From Okapia johnstoni (Eukaryota > Chordata > Mammalia > Artiodactyla > Giraffidae): a DNA stretch of 64,000 nucleotides. How positions within the stretch are numbered: the first letter of the stretch is position 1; each line of letters starts with the position of its first letter. The position numbers and the translations under genes were made by a program. Location: the NCBI GenBank assembly GCA_024291935.2, contig CM044321.1, positions 66,334,985 to 66,398,984 of the forward strand, given 5' to 3'. The notes beneath the pieces are model-generated. The model worked only from the letters and a program-made list of their open reading frames with translations. It did no database searches and was not told where the DNA came from. Positions 46,671 to 58,531 of this stretch are shown piece by piece.

Positions 46671-46888
46671 AGATAAGCGGGGATCAGTCTCTTAGCTTAC
46701 AGCAGGGATGTTCCTAAGAGGACAAAAGGGCTAGCTTGGACTGACAAATTTTTGGTAAAATATAGAGGATGGTCACTACTGCTTTCTGAAAGAGTCTGCA
46801 GGGGAGCAGAGACAGAATCTAGTTTAGGAAGGTCGTTCAGAAAGCACAGATGGGAGAAGCTACTGCAGAATCAGCTGAGGGTGTGGAG

Positions 46889-46909
46889 GGTGTGTGTGTG
46901 TGTGTGTGA
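46889..46909 (+). repeat. (GT)n microsatellite
   Basis: About ten GT units run between GGGT and GAGTGACC. Confidence 0.85.
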
Positions 46910-47307
46910 GTGACCATGAGTTTGCATGTGATCAGCCCTGTGTTTACTTGAAAACAGGCTTTGAGTGTCCATGTACACAACCAAGAAACACACATGGCTT
47001 TTGTTTGATGTCTGTGATTGCTCCACTGGGTGATATGACAGCTGTCAGCAGAGTTCCAAAGGGACAACACTCAAAAGTAATACACACAGAGACAAAGAAC
47101 AGGCATTTTCTGAAGCTGGCTTTTTTTTTTTTTGTAACTGGGATGAGCCTTTTCAAACACCTGATGTTTGGTCATGTATTCCAAGCATAAGCCAACAGCA
47201 GGATTTGGGTAAAAAGGAATTCTGAATTTAAAAAGAAATTCACCATTAGGTGTTTTCAGCTTTACCACTATGTACTGAAAGGGTAACCACCATTATATGG
47301 TAATTAA

Positions 47308-47534
47308 TTGTTGTTGTTGTTTAGTGACTTGGCCCTGTCCTACTCTTTGTGACCCCGTAGACTGTAGACTGCCAGGCTCCTCAGTCCATGGGATTCTCCA
47401 GGCAAGAATACTAGGGTGGATTGCCATTTCCTTCTCCAGGGGATCTTCCCCACCCAGGGATCAAACCCACGTTTCTTGCATCTCCTGCATTGTCAGGCGG
47501 ATTCTTTACCACTAGTGCCACTTGGAAAGCCCCT
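47308..47534 (-). mobile_element. Bov-tA SINE
   Basis: On the + strand it starts with (TTG)n then TTTAGTGACTTGGCCCTGTC and ends with the inverted head GTGCCACTTGGAAAGCCC. It carries an extra CTTGCATCTC in the head. Confidence 0.9.
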
Positions 47535-48867
47535 AAAATATACAGTTTTAAAGAACCATATTTTGTTTAATGGCTACTGAAAAAAGTGATTAGATATCGC
47601 ACTGTGCATCAATTACAACAAACCATTATCTAGCACAATGGAAGCACAAGGCATTTCCAATACACATAAACTGACTAAAGTAGAACATCCTGCTTAATAA
47701 CTCTATTAACGTGTACATATTTAGTGTGTGCTAACTATTTGTTGAATGAACTAATCATCAAAGGAAGATTAGTGTTCAGTATGATATTATTGCGAATTTT
47801 AATTGCATTTTAATTCTTTTTAAATGGATAATCCATGATGATACATATAATGAATCTGTTAACTAGAAACAAACATCTTAATATGATTTTCTTTTAAATA
47901 ACTGATAAGTCATTTCAAGATTTTGTACAGCCCTGGGGTAATCACTACGAACACCAATTATCATTATAAATATTACTAAAAAGAAGTCTGATTGGCAGAA
48001 CTCCAGGTAATAGAGTTCAACTGAGCCTCAGTAACTGGAAAAAAAAGTGAGCTCTTTTCAAATAACCATCTATAATGCATTTCTATCCCTTTTCATTAAG
48101 TATTTATTCATGTAAGAAATATTTCTTAAGCAACTAATATACATGCTAGGGAATAACAAGTCACCTAAGATGCATTCCCTTCCTCAGAGTATTTTATAAT
48201 CTAATGGAAGTGATTAGACAATCACGCAAATCCTGGTAAGAGGCGGTAGGTGCTGATTCTAACGTTCAGCAAGGTTAAGGGTGAACAAGCCAGAGGACCC
48301 GAGAAGAGAGACTTACAGCAAATGTCAGCTGACTGTGGGGAGTCATGACACACATTAAAAGTATTTGAAGAGAGAAGTGACCGAATCAAAATGATGTGCA
48401 GAATGGACACACGCCAGGAAACCATTTAGGGATTACTGGAAAAATCTAAGTGAAAAGTTCAAAGAGGACAATGGCAGCAAGTATCCAAATGAAGGTGGAT
48501 GCTAGAAATATCAGAATGAAAAAAATCCATAGAATTTCATACCTGAATGTCTCCACTGGCTGACTGGAGAAAAGGAAACAAAAGAGGGAGTTCATTGGAA
48601 GGAAAAATCCTCTGTCCTTTCCTCCTGCCTTCAATCTTTCCCAGTATCAGAGTCTTTTCAAATGAGTCAGCTCTTTGCATCAGGTGGTCAAAGGATTAGA
48701 GTTTCAGCTTCAGCATCAGTCCTTCCAATGAATAGTCAGGACTGATTGCTTTTACGATGGACTGGTTTGATCTCCTTGCAGTCCAAGAGACTCTCAAGAG
48801 TCTTCTCAAACACCACAGTTCAAAAGCATCAGTTCTTCGGTGCTCCACTTTCTTTATAGTCCAACTC

Positions 48868-49707
48868 TCACATCCATACATGACCGCTGGAAAAACCACA
48901 GCTTTGAGTCAATGGACCTTTACTGACAAAGTACTGTCTTCTGCTTTTTAATATGCTGTCTAGGTTGGTCATAGCTTTTCTTCGGAAGAGCAAGAGTCTT
49001 TTAACTTCATGGCTGCAGTTATCATCTGGCGTGATTTTGGAGCCCCCCAAAATAAAGTCTCTCACTGTTTCCATTGTTTCTCCATCTATTTGCCATGAAG
49101 TGATGGGACCAGATGCCATGATCTTAGTTTTCTGAATGTTGAGTTTTAAGCCAACTTTTTCACTCTTCTCTTTCACTTTCATCAAGAGGCTCTTTAGTTC
49201 TTCTTCACTTTCTGCCATAAGGGTGGTGTCATCTGCATATCTGAGGTTATTGATACTTCTCCTGGAAATCTTGATCCCAGCTTGTGATTCATCCAGCTTG
49301 GCATTTTGTGTGATGTACTCTGCATAAAAGTTAAATAAGCAGGGTGACAATATACAGCCTTGACATACTCCTTTCCCAATTTGGAACCAGTCTGTTGTTC
49401 CATGTCCGGTTCTAACTGTTGCTTCTTGACCTGCATACAGATTTCTCAGGATGCAGGTCAGGTGGTCTGGTATTCCCAGCTCTTGAAGAATTTTCCACAG
49501 TTTGTTGTGATCCACATAGTCAAAGTCTTTGGTGTAGTCAATGAAGCAGAAGTAGATGTTTTTCTGGAATTCTCTTGCTTTTTCTGTGATCCAATGGATG
49601 TTGGCAATTTGATCTCTGGTTCCTCTGCCTTTTCTAAATCCAGCTTGAACATCCAGAAGTTCTCTGTTTACAGACCGTTGAAGTCTCACTTGGAGAATTT
49701 TGAGCAT
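48868..49707 (-). pseudogene. BovB reverse-transcriptase open frame (fragment)
   Basis: An open frame of 279 codons holds the fingers and palm of the RTE-clade reverse transcriptase, with the YADD box intact. It lacks the N-terminal endonuclease and the C-terminal portion; the frame diverges from the BovB pattern after residue 245 or so (near KSRRQYFVSKG), a frameshift relative to the KSRDITLPTK form in other copies. It is a relic, not a host gene. Confidence 0.9.
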
Positions 49708-49771
49708 TACTTTGCTAGCATGTGAGATGAATACAATTGTGCGGAAGTTTGAACATTCTTTGGCACTGCCT

Positions 49772-49928
49772 TTGAGACCTGGGTTTTATCCCTCAGTTGG
49801 AAAGATCCCCTGGAGAAGGGAATGGCAATCCACTCCAGTATTCTTGCCTGGAGAATTACATGGACTGAGGAGCCTGGTGGGTTACAACTCATAGTGTCGC
49901 AGAGTCGGCCATGACTGAGTGACTTTCA
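49772..49928 (+). mobile_element. Bov-tA SINE fragment nested in BovB
   Basis: GAGACCTGGGTTTTATCCCT through AGATCCCCTGGAGAAGGGAA to AGTCGGCCATGACTGAGTGA. The host BovB resumes with CTTTGGGATTGGAATGAAAA. Confidence 0.9.
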
Positions 49929-50267
49929 CCTTTCACTTTCTTTGGGATTGGAATGAAAACTGGCCTTTTCCAGTTCTGTGGCCCTCTATCTCTTTAGTGA
50001 TGATGGGCAGTAAGTTATTGCTCCATCCTAACAACAGGTAAAAAGCTGAACAGACTGAAAACTCAATAGTTGCTCTGGGAGGACAGGACACAGGGCACAC
50101 CGCTGCCCCCAACTGGAGAGATAAGACAGACAAACAAAGGACATCAAGGCTTCCCAAGCAGAGGCTCATGAATGGAAACCACCTCAGGAGTCAATACAGG
50201 GTAAGAAACCTGAACTGTAATTCATGAATTGCCAGAGGTTCCGTGTGGACAGCTCTGAGAGATAAAA

Positions 50268-50385
50268 ACTTGCAGTGGTCCAGTAGTTAAGACTCCGTGC
50301 TTCCACTGCAGGAGCACGGCTTTGATCCTTGGTCAGGACCATGCCGCACAATGCAGCCAAAAACTGACCAACCAAACAAAAAACT
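50268..50385 (+). mobile_element. CHR-type tRNA-derived SINE (short form)
   Basis: GCAGTGGTCCAGTAGTTAAG, GTGCTTCCACTGCAGGAGCA and TTTGATCCTTGGTCAGGACC, then an A-rich tail. Confidence 0.8.
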
Positions 50386-50449
50386 CCAGGCAGACCCAGT
50401 CATAGGAGAAAAGAAACCATTTTGAAATATGCCAGAGCACTCTAGCATA

Positions 50450-51300
50450 TTAAATGGAAGACCAGATAACTATAAAACTTTAAAAGGAAAATATAGGCAG
50501 AACATTCCTTGACAGAAATAGAAAGAGTGGATCCACTTTCTATTTTGGATCTACCTCCTAGAGCAATGAAAATAAAAACAAAAATAAACAAATGGGACCT
50601 AATTAAACTTAAAATAATTCAAAAAATACATACATTCCAGTGTTCACTGCAGCATTATTTACAATAACCAAGACATGGAAGCAACCTAAATGTCCATTAA
50701 CAGAGGAATGGATAGAGAAGATGTAGTAAATATATAAATGGAATATTACTCAGGCATAAAAACACATGAAATAATGCCATTTGCAGCAAAATGGATTTAC
50801 CTAGAGGTTTTCATACTAAGTAAAGTCAGCCAGAGAAAGACAAATATCGTATTATATCACTTTTATGTGGAATCTAAAAAGAATGATATGAAAGAACTTA
50901 TTTATAAAACAGAAACAGACTCATAGATGTTAAACACAAATTTATGATTACCAAAGGGGAAAGAAAGATTGGTCAGGGGGATAGATTAGGAATTTAGAAT
51001 TCTTACTAACTGGTTTAATAGATTTTGGAGGGAAGGTTCCTATATGGTTGTTTGAGGGATGGATATAGTTTGAGATTAACGCATACACACTACTGTATAT
51101 AAAACAGATAACCAATAAGAACCTACTGTATAGCACAAGGAACTCTACTCAATATTCTGTAATAACTTACATGAGAAAAGAGTCTGGAAAAGAATGGATC
51201 TATGTTTCTTGATTACCGAATCACTTTGCTGTATACCTGAAACTAACACATCATTGTAAATCAACTATACCCCAATATAATAGAAAAATTAAATGTAATT
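50450..51300 (+). mobile_element. L1 3' end (ORF2 end plus 3' UTR, bovine type)
   Basis: AATATAGGCAGAACATTCCT and AAATGGGACCTAATTAAACT are the ORF2 end; TTCACTGCAGCATTATTTAC, TATCACTTTTATGTGGAATC and ACTATACCCCAATATAATAG are the 3' UTR. The middle of the usual ORF2 end is deleted after 50610. Confidence 0.88.
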
Positions 51301-51329
51301 AAAACATAATTTGAAGAACAAGAATCATT

Positions 51330-51640
51330 TGTATCATCATTTTAGATTCTTTCCTTCACTGTGTCCAAGCTACTTTACAGACGGGCTTATAGCCCATCAA
51401 AGGTGTTCTTCATTTCTGTTACAGTGTTTTTGATCTCTAGCACTTCTTTTAAGTTCCTTCTGAGACTCCCATCTCGCTCCTTACACTTCCCATTTGTCCT
51501 TGTATGTTGTCTTCTCTATCCACTAGAGTCCTTAGAATCTTAATCATAGCTCTTTTAAATTCCTGGTCTGATAATTCCAAAATTCCTGACCCCTTTCGCT
51601 CTGCTTGATGACCATGACACCCTGGCTTCTTCACCTATTT
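51330..51640 (-). repeat. Old L1-like fragment
   Basis: TTCTGTTACAGTGTTTTTGA, CTCTAGCACTTCTTTTAAGT and TTTAAATTCCTGGTCTGATA resemble an inverted ORF1-region segment of old L1 elements. Confidence 0.5.
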
Positions 51641-51789
51641 GGAGCTGAGCCCGACCTCAATCCTCTATTGCAGCAATCGTGATCCCTAGTCATTTGTCTT
51701 TAATAATAAAGTTGGAGAGGTACTGTTGTTGTTTTGTTCTGTTCCTGTTTGCTGGAGGTTTCTATTGAGATATTCTCAAGCTCAGATTT

Positions 51790-51945
51790 CTGGTTCACAG
51801 TTTTAACTTTCCATTTTAATCACCTGGGAGCTTTAAGCAATACCACTGTCTGGATCCCACCCCAAGAGAATCGGATTTAATCAGTCTGGGGATGTTTAAA
51901 AGCTCCCACATGACTCTAATGTGTAACCAAGGTTGAAGCCTGCTG
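51790..51945 (+). repeat. MER5-like hAT transposon fragment
   Basis: TTTTAATCACCTGGGAGCTT, TCTGGATCCCACCCCAAGAG and GTCTGGGGATGTTTAAAAGC follow the MER5A pattern. Confidence 0.75.
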
Positions 51946-52209
51946 GTGTTGATTAACTCCCTCTCTATACATACAAGAACAATAAGACTCCACGGACTTG
52001 GTGACTTGCTCCAGGTTATAAAGCAAATTGAAGAGCAGGACTAGAAACTGGAAGATCCCAATCTGGTTTGGGGCAGCCTCCACCCTCCTAGAGCCCTTTC
52101 CTTCCACATTGAGGCCTCTGTTCCCAGCTGAGGAGCTGGCTTGACCCTTGTTCTCCAGAGACATCTCCATTCACCTGCTCCTCTTTCTCATCTTAGGAAT
52201 GTTCGGGTC

Positions 52210-52655
52210 TTCTTGTTCTTGTTCAGTTGCTGTCATGTCCAACTCTTTGCGACCCCCATGGACTGCCGCACACCAGTTCCCAGAATTAGCTCAAACTCAT
52301 GCTGATTGAGTCTGTGATGTCATCCAAACATCTCATCCTCTGTCGCCCCCTTCTCCTTTTGCCCTCAATCTTTCCCAGCATCAGAGTTTTTTTCACTGAG
52401 TCAGCTCTTCACACCACGTGGCCAAAGTATTGGAGCTTCAGCTTCAGCATCAGTCCTTTCAATGAATATTCAGGGTTGATTTCCTTTAGGATGGACTGGT
52501 TGGATCTCCTTGCAGCCCACAGGACTCTCAAGTCTTCTCCAACACCACAGTTCAAAAGCATCAATTCTTTGGCGCTCAGCTTTCTTTATGGTCCCTCACA
52601 TCTGTACATGACTACTGGAAAAACCATAGCTTTGACTAGATGGACCTTTGTTGGT
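52210..52655 (-). mobile_element. BovB LINE 3' fragment
   Basis: Starts with TTCTTGTTCAGTTGCTGTCA on the + strand, passes AATGAATATTCAGGGTTGAT and ends around TAGATGGACCTTTGTTGG. It is the 5'-truncated 3' end of BovB on the - strand. Confidence 0.92.
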
Positions 52656-52689
52656 CTGGCTTTCTGGACACACTTTAATGCCTCTCTCG

Positions 52690-53484
52690 ACATTTTTGTT
52701 TTTGTTTTTTTAATTGAAGGATAATTGCTTTACAGTATTGTGTTGGTTTCTGCTGAGCATTAACATGAATTTGCCATAGGTTCAGGTGTGCTCCTTCCCT
52801 CTTGATCACCCCTCCCACCTCCCTCCCCGTCCCACCCCTCTAGGTTGTTACAGAATCCCACTTTGAGCTTCCTGAGTCATACAGCAAACTCCCACTGACT
52901 ATCCATTTTACAAATGGTAATGTATGTTTCCGTGTTACTCTCTCCATACATCCCACCCTCTTCTCCCCCATACCCCACGCCGTGTCTGTTCTCTATGTCT
53001 GTGTCTCCAGTGCTGCCCTGCAAATAATTTCATCAGTACCATCTTTCTCGATTCCATATATATCTCTTAGAGGAAAACATAGGCAGAACACTCTATGATG
53101 TAAACCACAGCAAAATCCTCTATGGCCCACCTCCTAGAGTAATGGAAATACAAACAAAAATAAACAAGTGGGACCTAATTAAACTTAAAAGCTTTTGCAC
53201 AGCAAAGGAAACTATGAACAAAGTGAAAAGACAAGCCTCAGAACTGGAGAAAATAACAGCCAATGAAATAACTGACAAAGGATACATTTCCAAAGTATAC
53301 AAGTAGTTCACACAAGTCAGTACCAGAAAAACAAACTACCCAATCAAAAACTGGGAAACCGACCTAAACAGATATTTCTCCAAAGAAGACATACAGATGG
53401 CTAATAAATACATGAAAAGATGCTCAACATCACTCATTATTAGAGAAATGCAAATCAAAACTACAATGAGATATCACCTCTCTC
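52690..53484 (-). mobile_element. L1 with 5' inversion (twin-priming structure)
   Basis: From 53063 to 52690 the - strand carries the ruminant L1 3' UTR ending in an A-rich tail (T-rich at 52692-52712 on +). From 53065 to 53484 the ORF2 end lies on the + strand (GTGGGACCTAATTAAACTTA, AAATGCAAATCAAAACTACA). The two parts are inverted relative to each other. CCTCTCTCGACA at 52681 and CCTCTCTCACAG at 53477 look like a target-site duplication. Confidence 0.88.
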
Positions 53485-55149
53485 ACAGTTTTCATCTTTG
53501 TTTTGCACCCTTCCCCTCCTCCACTGGGCCCACTCTCATAAGCACTGAAATCATTCTCAGACTCTCCAGCCTCTTTGTAAATAAATGCCCTTCCCTGTAC
53601 CCTGGACTAACATTCTCTGGACAACATCACCTCCAACGGCATTGCTTCTCCACATGACCCTCTTAATACGAACCCAAAACTCATCGTGAGTTCTGACATT
53701 CCAGGCGCTGGCTCAGTCCCTTTGTCCTTCTGTCTCCCTCACCTTCTTGCACCCACTTCTCTCGGGGGAGCCCCTTTGCCAAACTGCAGATGCTGTAGCC
53801 ATCTTCCCAAGGGCACTTCAAAGAATGGGGACTGTAGTAAAACTCATCTGCATTTTGAAATCGCACCCCTTGATTCTGAGGCCCAGCTCCACCCACAGAC
53901 TCTCCCCAGTCCTGCAAGCCTTCACAGGCTTCCTGGCTTCCCTCACCTCAGCCCTTCCTGTGTATGAACCACTGCCGCCCAGACCCCTGCACTGCAAGGA
54001 GCTTGCAGCTCTAATCTTGTCAGTCGGGTGGACCAGTAACCCCCACTGTGTTTGTTTTGTTGGCTCATTAAATCCAAGACAGGCACAGAACAAATAAGGA
54101 CATTTTAGAACGGTACCCCTTTGGAAGAAAATCTGGTCGCGTTGTCCTTTGCTAACGGAATATTTTCACCTGACTCGTCAATCTTTAGCTCTAATTATAT
54201 CTCCATTTCACCACTCTGTGGCTTACCACTACTGCCCCTGTCGATTGAAATGTTTTATTTTGAAGTCTTTGGACTACTTGTCAAAGACTTATAATACCCA
54301 TAATTTAAAGAAGAAAAAAAAACTTACAAAGCCTTCATGTCTTAAATGCAACAGCAACAACCTTGAAACACTATAGAACTTTCAAATCTAACAACTTGAA
54401 ACTAAATTAGCTAAAGCTTTGATTCACATACAGATGGAGATCAAAACAGGCTGAAATGCTTCAGGCAACATTTATGCTTATGGCTGTAATTAGATAACCA
54501 CTATAATATTGAAAGAAAAACAAATTTTACAAACTAATCAATTGAGCCTTTCAAAAGAAAAAAAATATCAGCTTATTCCAGCAATTTATTAAGGGGCAAT
54601 GTTTCAGTTGCAAATAATTTATATCAAACAAGTAAACTCATTTAAAATTAATTAGCATTACCATAAATAAACATATTGAAGACTATACCAAAATCTGAAA
54701 CTCTACCAAACATTTTTGAATCACATAAAAATTTAGCTAATGGGCCTCCAATTATTTACCAGCTAAATAACAAATAAACAAATTTCAGTGTTTTGCCTGT
54801 ATCATTAGATTATTTCAAAAGAGCAGATGGCACAACAAACTGATACAGAAACATCTTCTGCCAAATCATCTTCAGGATTCTATCAAACCAACACTTGTAA
54901 AATTCAAATCCAGGAAAAAAATCTAGTATTATTAAGTAAATTTGGGGATTGATTTTTGTTTGTTTGTTTCGTTTTACCAAGGACATTATATGAAGATGTA
55001 TACTCAAAGCCACAAATAAAATAACTAAAGGGCTTCTGGGTGTATCATTTGACTGTAATAGGCCCTGGTTTTATGTTACTGGGCTCTAAAAATCTGATTA
55101 ACAAGAAACCACACGCACATTAACAGTAAGTGAAATTAGTCTAGGAAAA

Positions 55150-55290
55150 AATACTTCTAGGGTAGGTGCTTTATTTACTGAATACTTACTATGTTCACCA
55201 CTGTGCTACAGCAGGTTATTCCCATTTTACAGATGAGGAAACTGAAGAATGTGAGGCCCAGAGAAGCCAGTTAAGAAATGAGGATTCTTC
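55150..55290 (-). repeat. MIR/L2-like fragment
   Basis: TTACTGAATACTTACTATGT, CATTTTACAGATGAGGAAAC and GCCCAGAGAAGCCAG match an inverted ancient SINE/LINE segment. Confidence 0.6.
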
Positions 55291-55736
55291 ACCCCATTGG
55301 ACTAGAAAGGCTTTCTAGCCCCTCCCACTGCCCCCCAGTTTCCAGCCTCATCTGGGAGGTGCCTTCTCTTCTTTACCACCCGTGGGGAACCACCAACCTC
55401 CCACTGAAGACCAAAGGGTCTCAAAGTTAGTCTGATGCTCACCTGATAAATTTGTTGAGTGGTGCTGAGGTATCATTTCCCTCTGGTTCTTTGGCGTCTC
55501 TTTCAGTGTCTGAAATTCCCTCTCAGATCAACCATAGGGACTAGCCTGGGGCGCCCTCTCCACCCTTACCTGCTTCCAGCCTTGAAGTTCACTCCTCCTG
55601 TTTTCAGACCCCTGTCTTCACCACTCAGGTCATATTCTATGTGGTTTAAGTAACTCAAAAGAAAAACACTTAAGAAATTTATCTAGTTATTTGATCATGT
55701 AAGAAGACAAAGTTGCAAGTAGATTTGTTACAAGAC

Positions 55737-55742
55737 TTTATT
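55737..55742 (-). terminator. KL: Candidate distal KL polyadenylation signal
   Basis: TTTATT on the + strand is AATAAA on the transcript strand, about 1.9 kb after the KL stop, close to the recalled human 3' UTR length of about 2 kb. Confidence 0.5.
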
Positions 55743-55869
55743 AAGGAACAGGATTACTTCTCTCTACACTCAAGGAAATTAAATATTGTAGCAGGAAAAT
55801 TATTTTTAAACAACATCCATTATTTCACAGTAATTAACAATAAGAAACTGGTCCAACAAATAGGAATGA

Positions 55870-56155
55870 TTAAATAAATTGTGATAAATTCACGTAGTGG
55901 AGTTTTTCTACAACTATTAAAAATCATGCTTTTGAAGACTAATGACAAAGGAAATGCACAGAATGAAAATTAATAAAGACATAACTATTTACAAGAAGAT
56001 CTGACTATACAAAATATCATACATACACTATGTTGATAGTGGCTACCTCAAGGTGGTGAAATCACAGGTAATTTTTTTTCTTTACATATAGTTTCTATGA
56101 TTTTAAATTTTTTTCAATGAGCATATATTACTATTATAATCAGAAAAATATACAC
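55870..56155 (+). repeat. Ancient L1-like fragment in the KL 3' UTR
   Basis: CAACTATTAAAAATCATGCT, AGTGGCTACCTCAAGGTGG and CAATGAGCATATATTACTAT match a recurrent old L1 3' end pattern. It is strongly diverged. Confidence 0.4.
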
Positions 56156-57269
56156 ATAAAAGAAACTATTATTCCCTAGTTTGTGATTTTAACGGCAAGT
56201 CCAATTTTTAAAAGAGTACCACCAAAAAGCTTATCTTTCATGGAAAAAAATCATACCACCTCTAAAGATGATATATAATACAGTACAGTTTTTTTTTAAT
56301 TCACTAGAACCCTGTGTCAGCAAGATTAGTTGTGCCAGATATGATATTCATTTATATTGCTTGATATCATTTTGGCTTATCTATAAAATCATCCTCAACT
56401 CCAGTGCAATAGACTTCCCTGTTTGAAAATCATATTTAAGGGGCATTAAAGGATAAGACCCAATCAGCCCTTTCTAAAAATCAGTAGCCAGTTTCAGTAT
56501 AAAAGTTCAAAGCAAAACTCATGTAAAGCTAGCTCCATAGAAGTAGCAGCAAAAAATATAAAATGGACCTCAGCAATTATAGAAACAAACCTTCCAGTGT
56601 TATTAGATCAAATGCTTTTGAACCTATTAAGAATTTTCAAAACTCAATTCAAAGAAATCATGGCACATTCTAAAGAACAGAAAGTGGAGTCACTCCTCAT
56701 AAAATGAGTTATTGTTTCGCTCTTATTCTTTCAGAAAAGGTCACCTCATTCATTCCGAGGTCTGCTCTAAAAAAAAGGGTTTATAATCAAATTAATCGCA
56801 ATGTTGCTCATAACGAGGACTTTTTCCTCCTTTCTGTCCCCTCCAGCCACTGCGCTATAATGCATTTCACAGTCAGCTTATGCTTTCTTAAGGGCCCAAT
56901 ATTGCATAATTCATGCTTATTTTTCTGCACACATTTAGTAAAAGTCCCCTATGTGCAGGCCCTCGATAGTGACACAAATCCCTCAAGGACTTGGGGCTTA
57001 GAGCGTGTCTCAAAATACAAAGAAATATACTTTATACTTATATAAGATACAGAATTCTGCAATTAGCTCTGCTAAACATATCATTAAAAAGATATATTTA
57101 ATATTAACAGTATCTGATAGAAACCTTGCTTTTAAAAGGAACGTTCCGGCTTAGGGCCCTTTGTCACCTGTTCTATATTCTGCCATGTTCTTTTTCAAGG
57201 GAAACTTGGTTCCACAGAGACCATTAGGCATATCATGGTGGTTCAGAATGGTTACTCGGGACTTGACAT

Positions 57270-57275
57270 TTTATT
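57270..57275 (-). terminator. KL: Candidate proximal KL polyadenylation signal
   Basis: AATAAA on the - strand 375 nt after the stop. Its use is unproven. Confidence 0.25.
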
Positions 57276-57649
57276 CCAATACTTGCAATTATTATTTCAA
57301 GGCAAACATTACACACAGGAATGGGCACAGATAAAAATATTCTTAATCTTAATTTATACAGAAGTGTTACGAGATGGCTCCCATTCTTCATGCTTTGTTA
57401 TAGAATGTGTGCAGAAGCGATGGCCCTTACCAACTCTTGAACATGCCTCCCCTGGAAATAGAACAAATCCAGCCACTATTCACATTATTCAATAGTTCAC
57501 AATCACGTTCATTTCAAAACCTATCACATGCCATGAAAAGGTTTTCTAGAAGTCAGATATATAAAATCTACAGTTCACAACACTGAGAAGTGCAAATGTT
57601 AACAGCTGATGTGTGTGTATAATTATTTCAAATAAGAAAAATATCCAGA

Positions 57650-58531
<882 letters not shown>

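Larger units (their letters stand above)
48595..50000 (-). mobile_element. BovB LINE, ORF2 reverse-transcriptase part and 3' region
   Basis: The - strand reads, from 49707 to 48868, a 279-codon open frame with QAGFRKGRGTRDQIANIHW, CFIDYTKDFDYVDHNKLWKI (catalytic Asp region), GHGTTDWFQIGKGVCQGCIL, and the active-site LRYADDTTLMAES. It continues with a frame change into VVMYGCESWTIKK-type sequence at 48896-48700. The start of ORF2 is missing and a Bov-tA is inserted at 49772-49928. RTE-type elements copy RNA into DNA at nicked targets; this copy is defective. Confidence 0.95.
24800..55715. other. STARD13-KL intergenic region, no supported gene
   Basis: About 31 kb separate the two convergent 3' ends. 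Dense repeats are listed one by one. Stretches over 300 bases where I see no gene, and little beyond simple AT-rich or unique sequence, are 24800-25293, 25927-27120, 27336-28581, 29571-29967, 30197-30960, 31403-32489, 32935-33745, 34076-35358, 36170-36640, 41735-42696, 42913-43845, 44700-46490, 46670-47307, 47535-48594, 51946-52210 and 53488-55150. Confidence 0.65.
55720..57649 (-). other. KL: KL 3' UTR (distal end estimated)
   Basis: AT-rich sequence between the stop and the distal signal. A second AATAAA lies at 57270-57275 (- strand), which would give a UTR of about 380 nt. A diverged old-L1-like stretch is seen at about 55870-56155 (AATGAGCATATATTACTATT). No coding signal is present. Confidence 0.5.
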
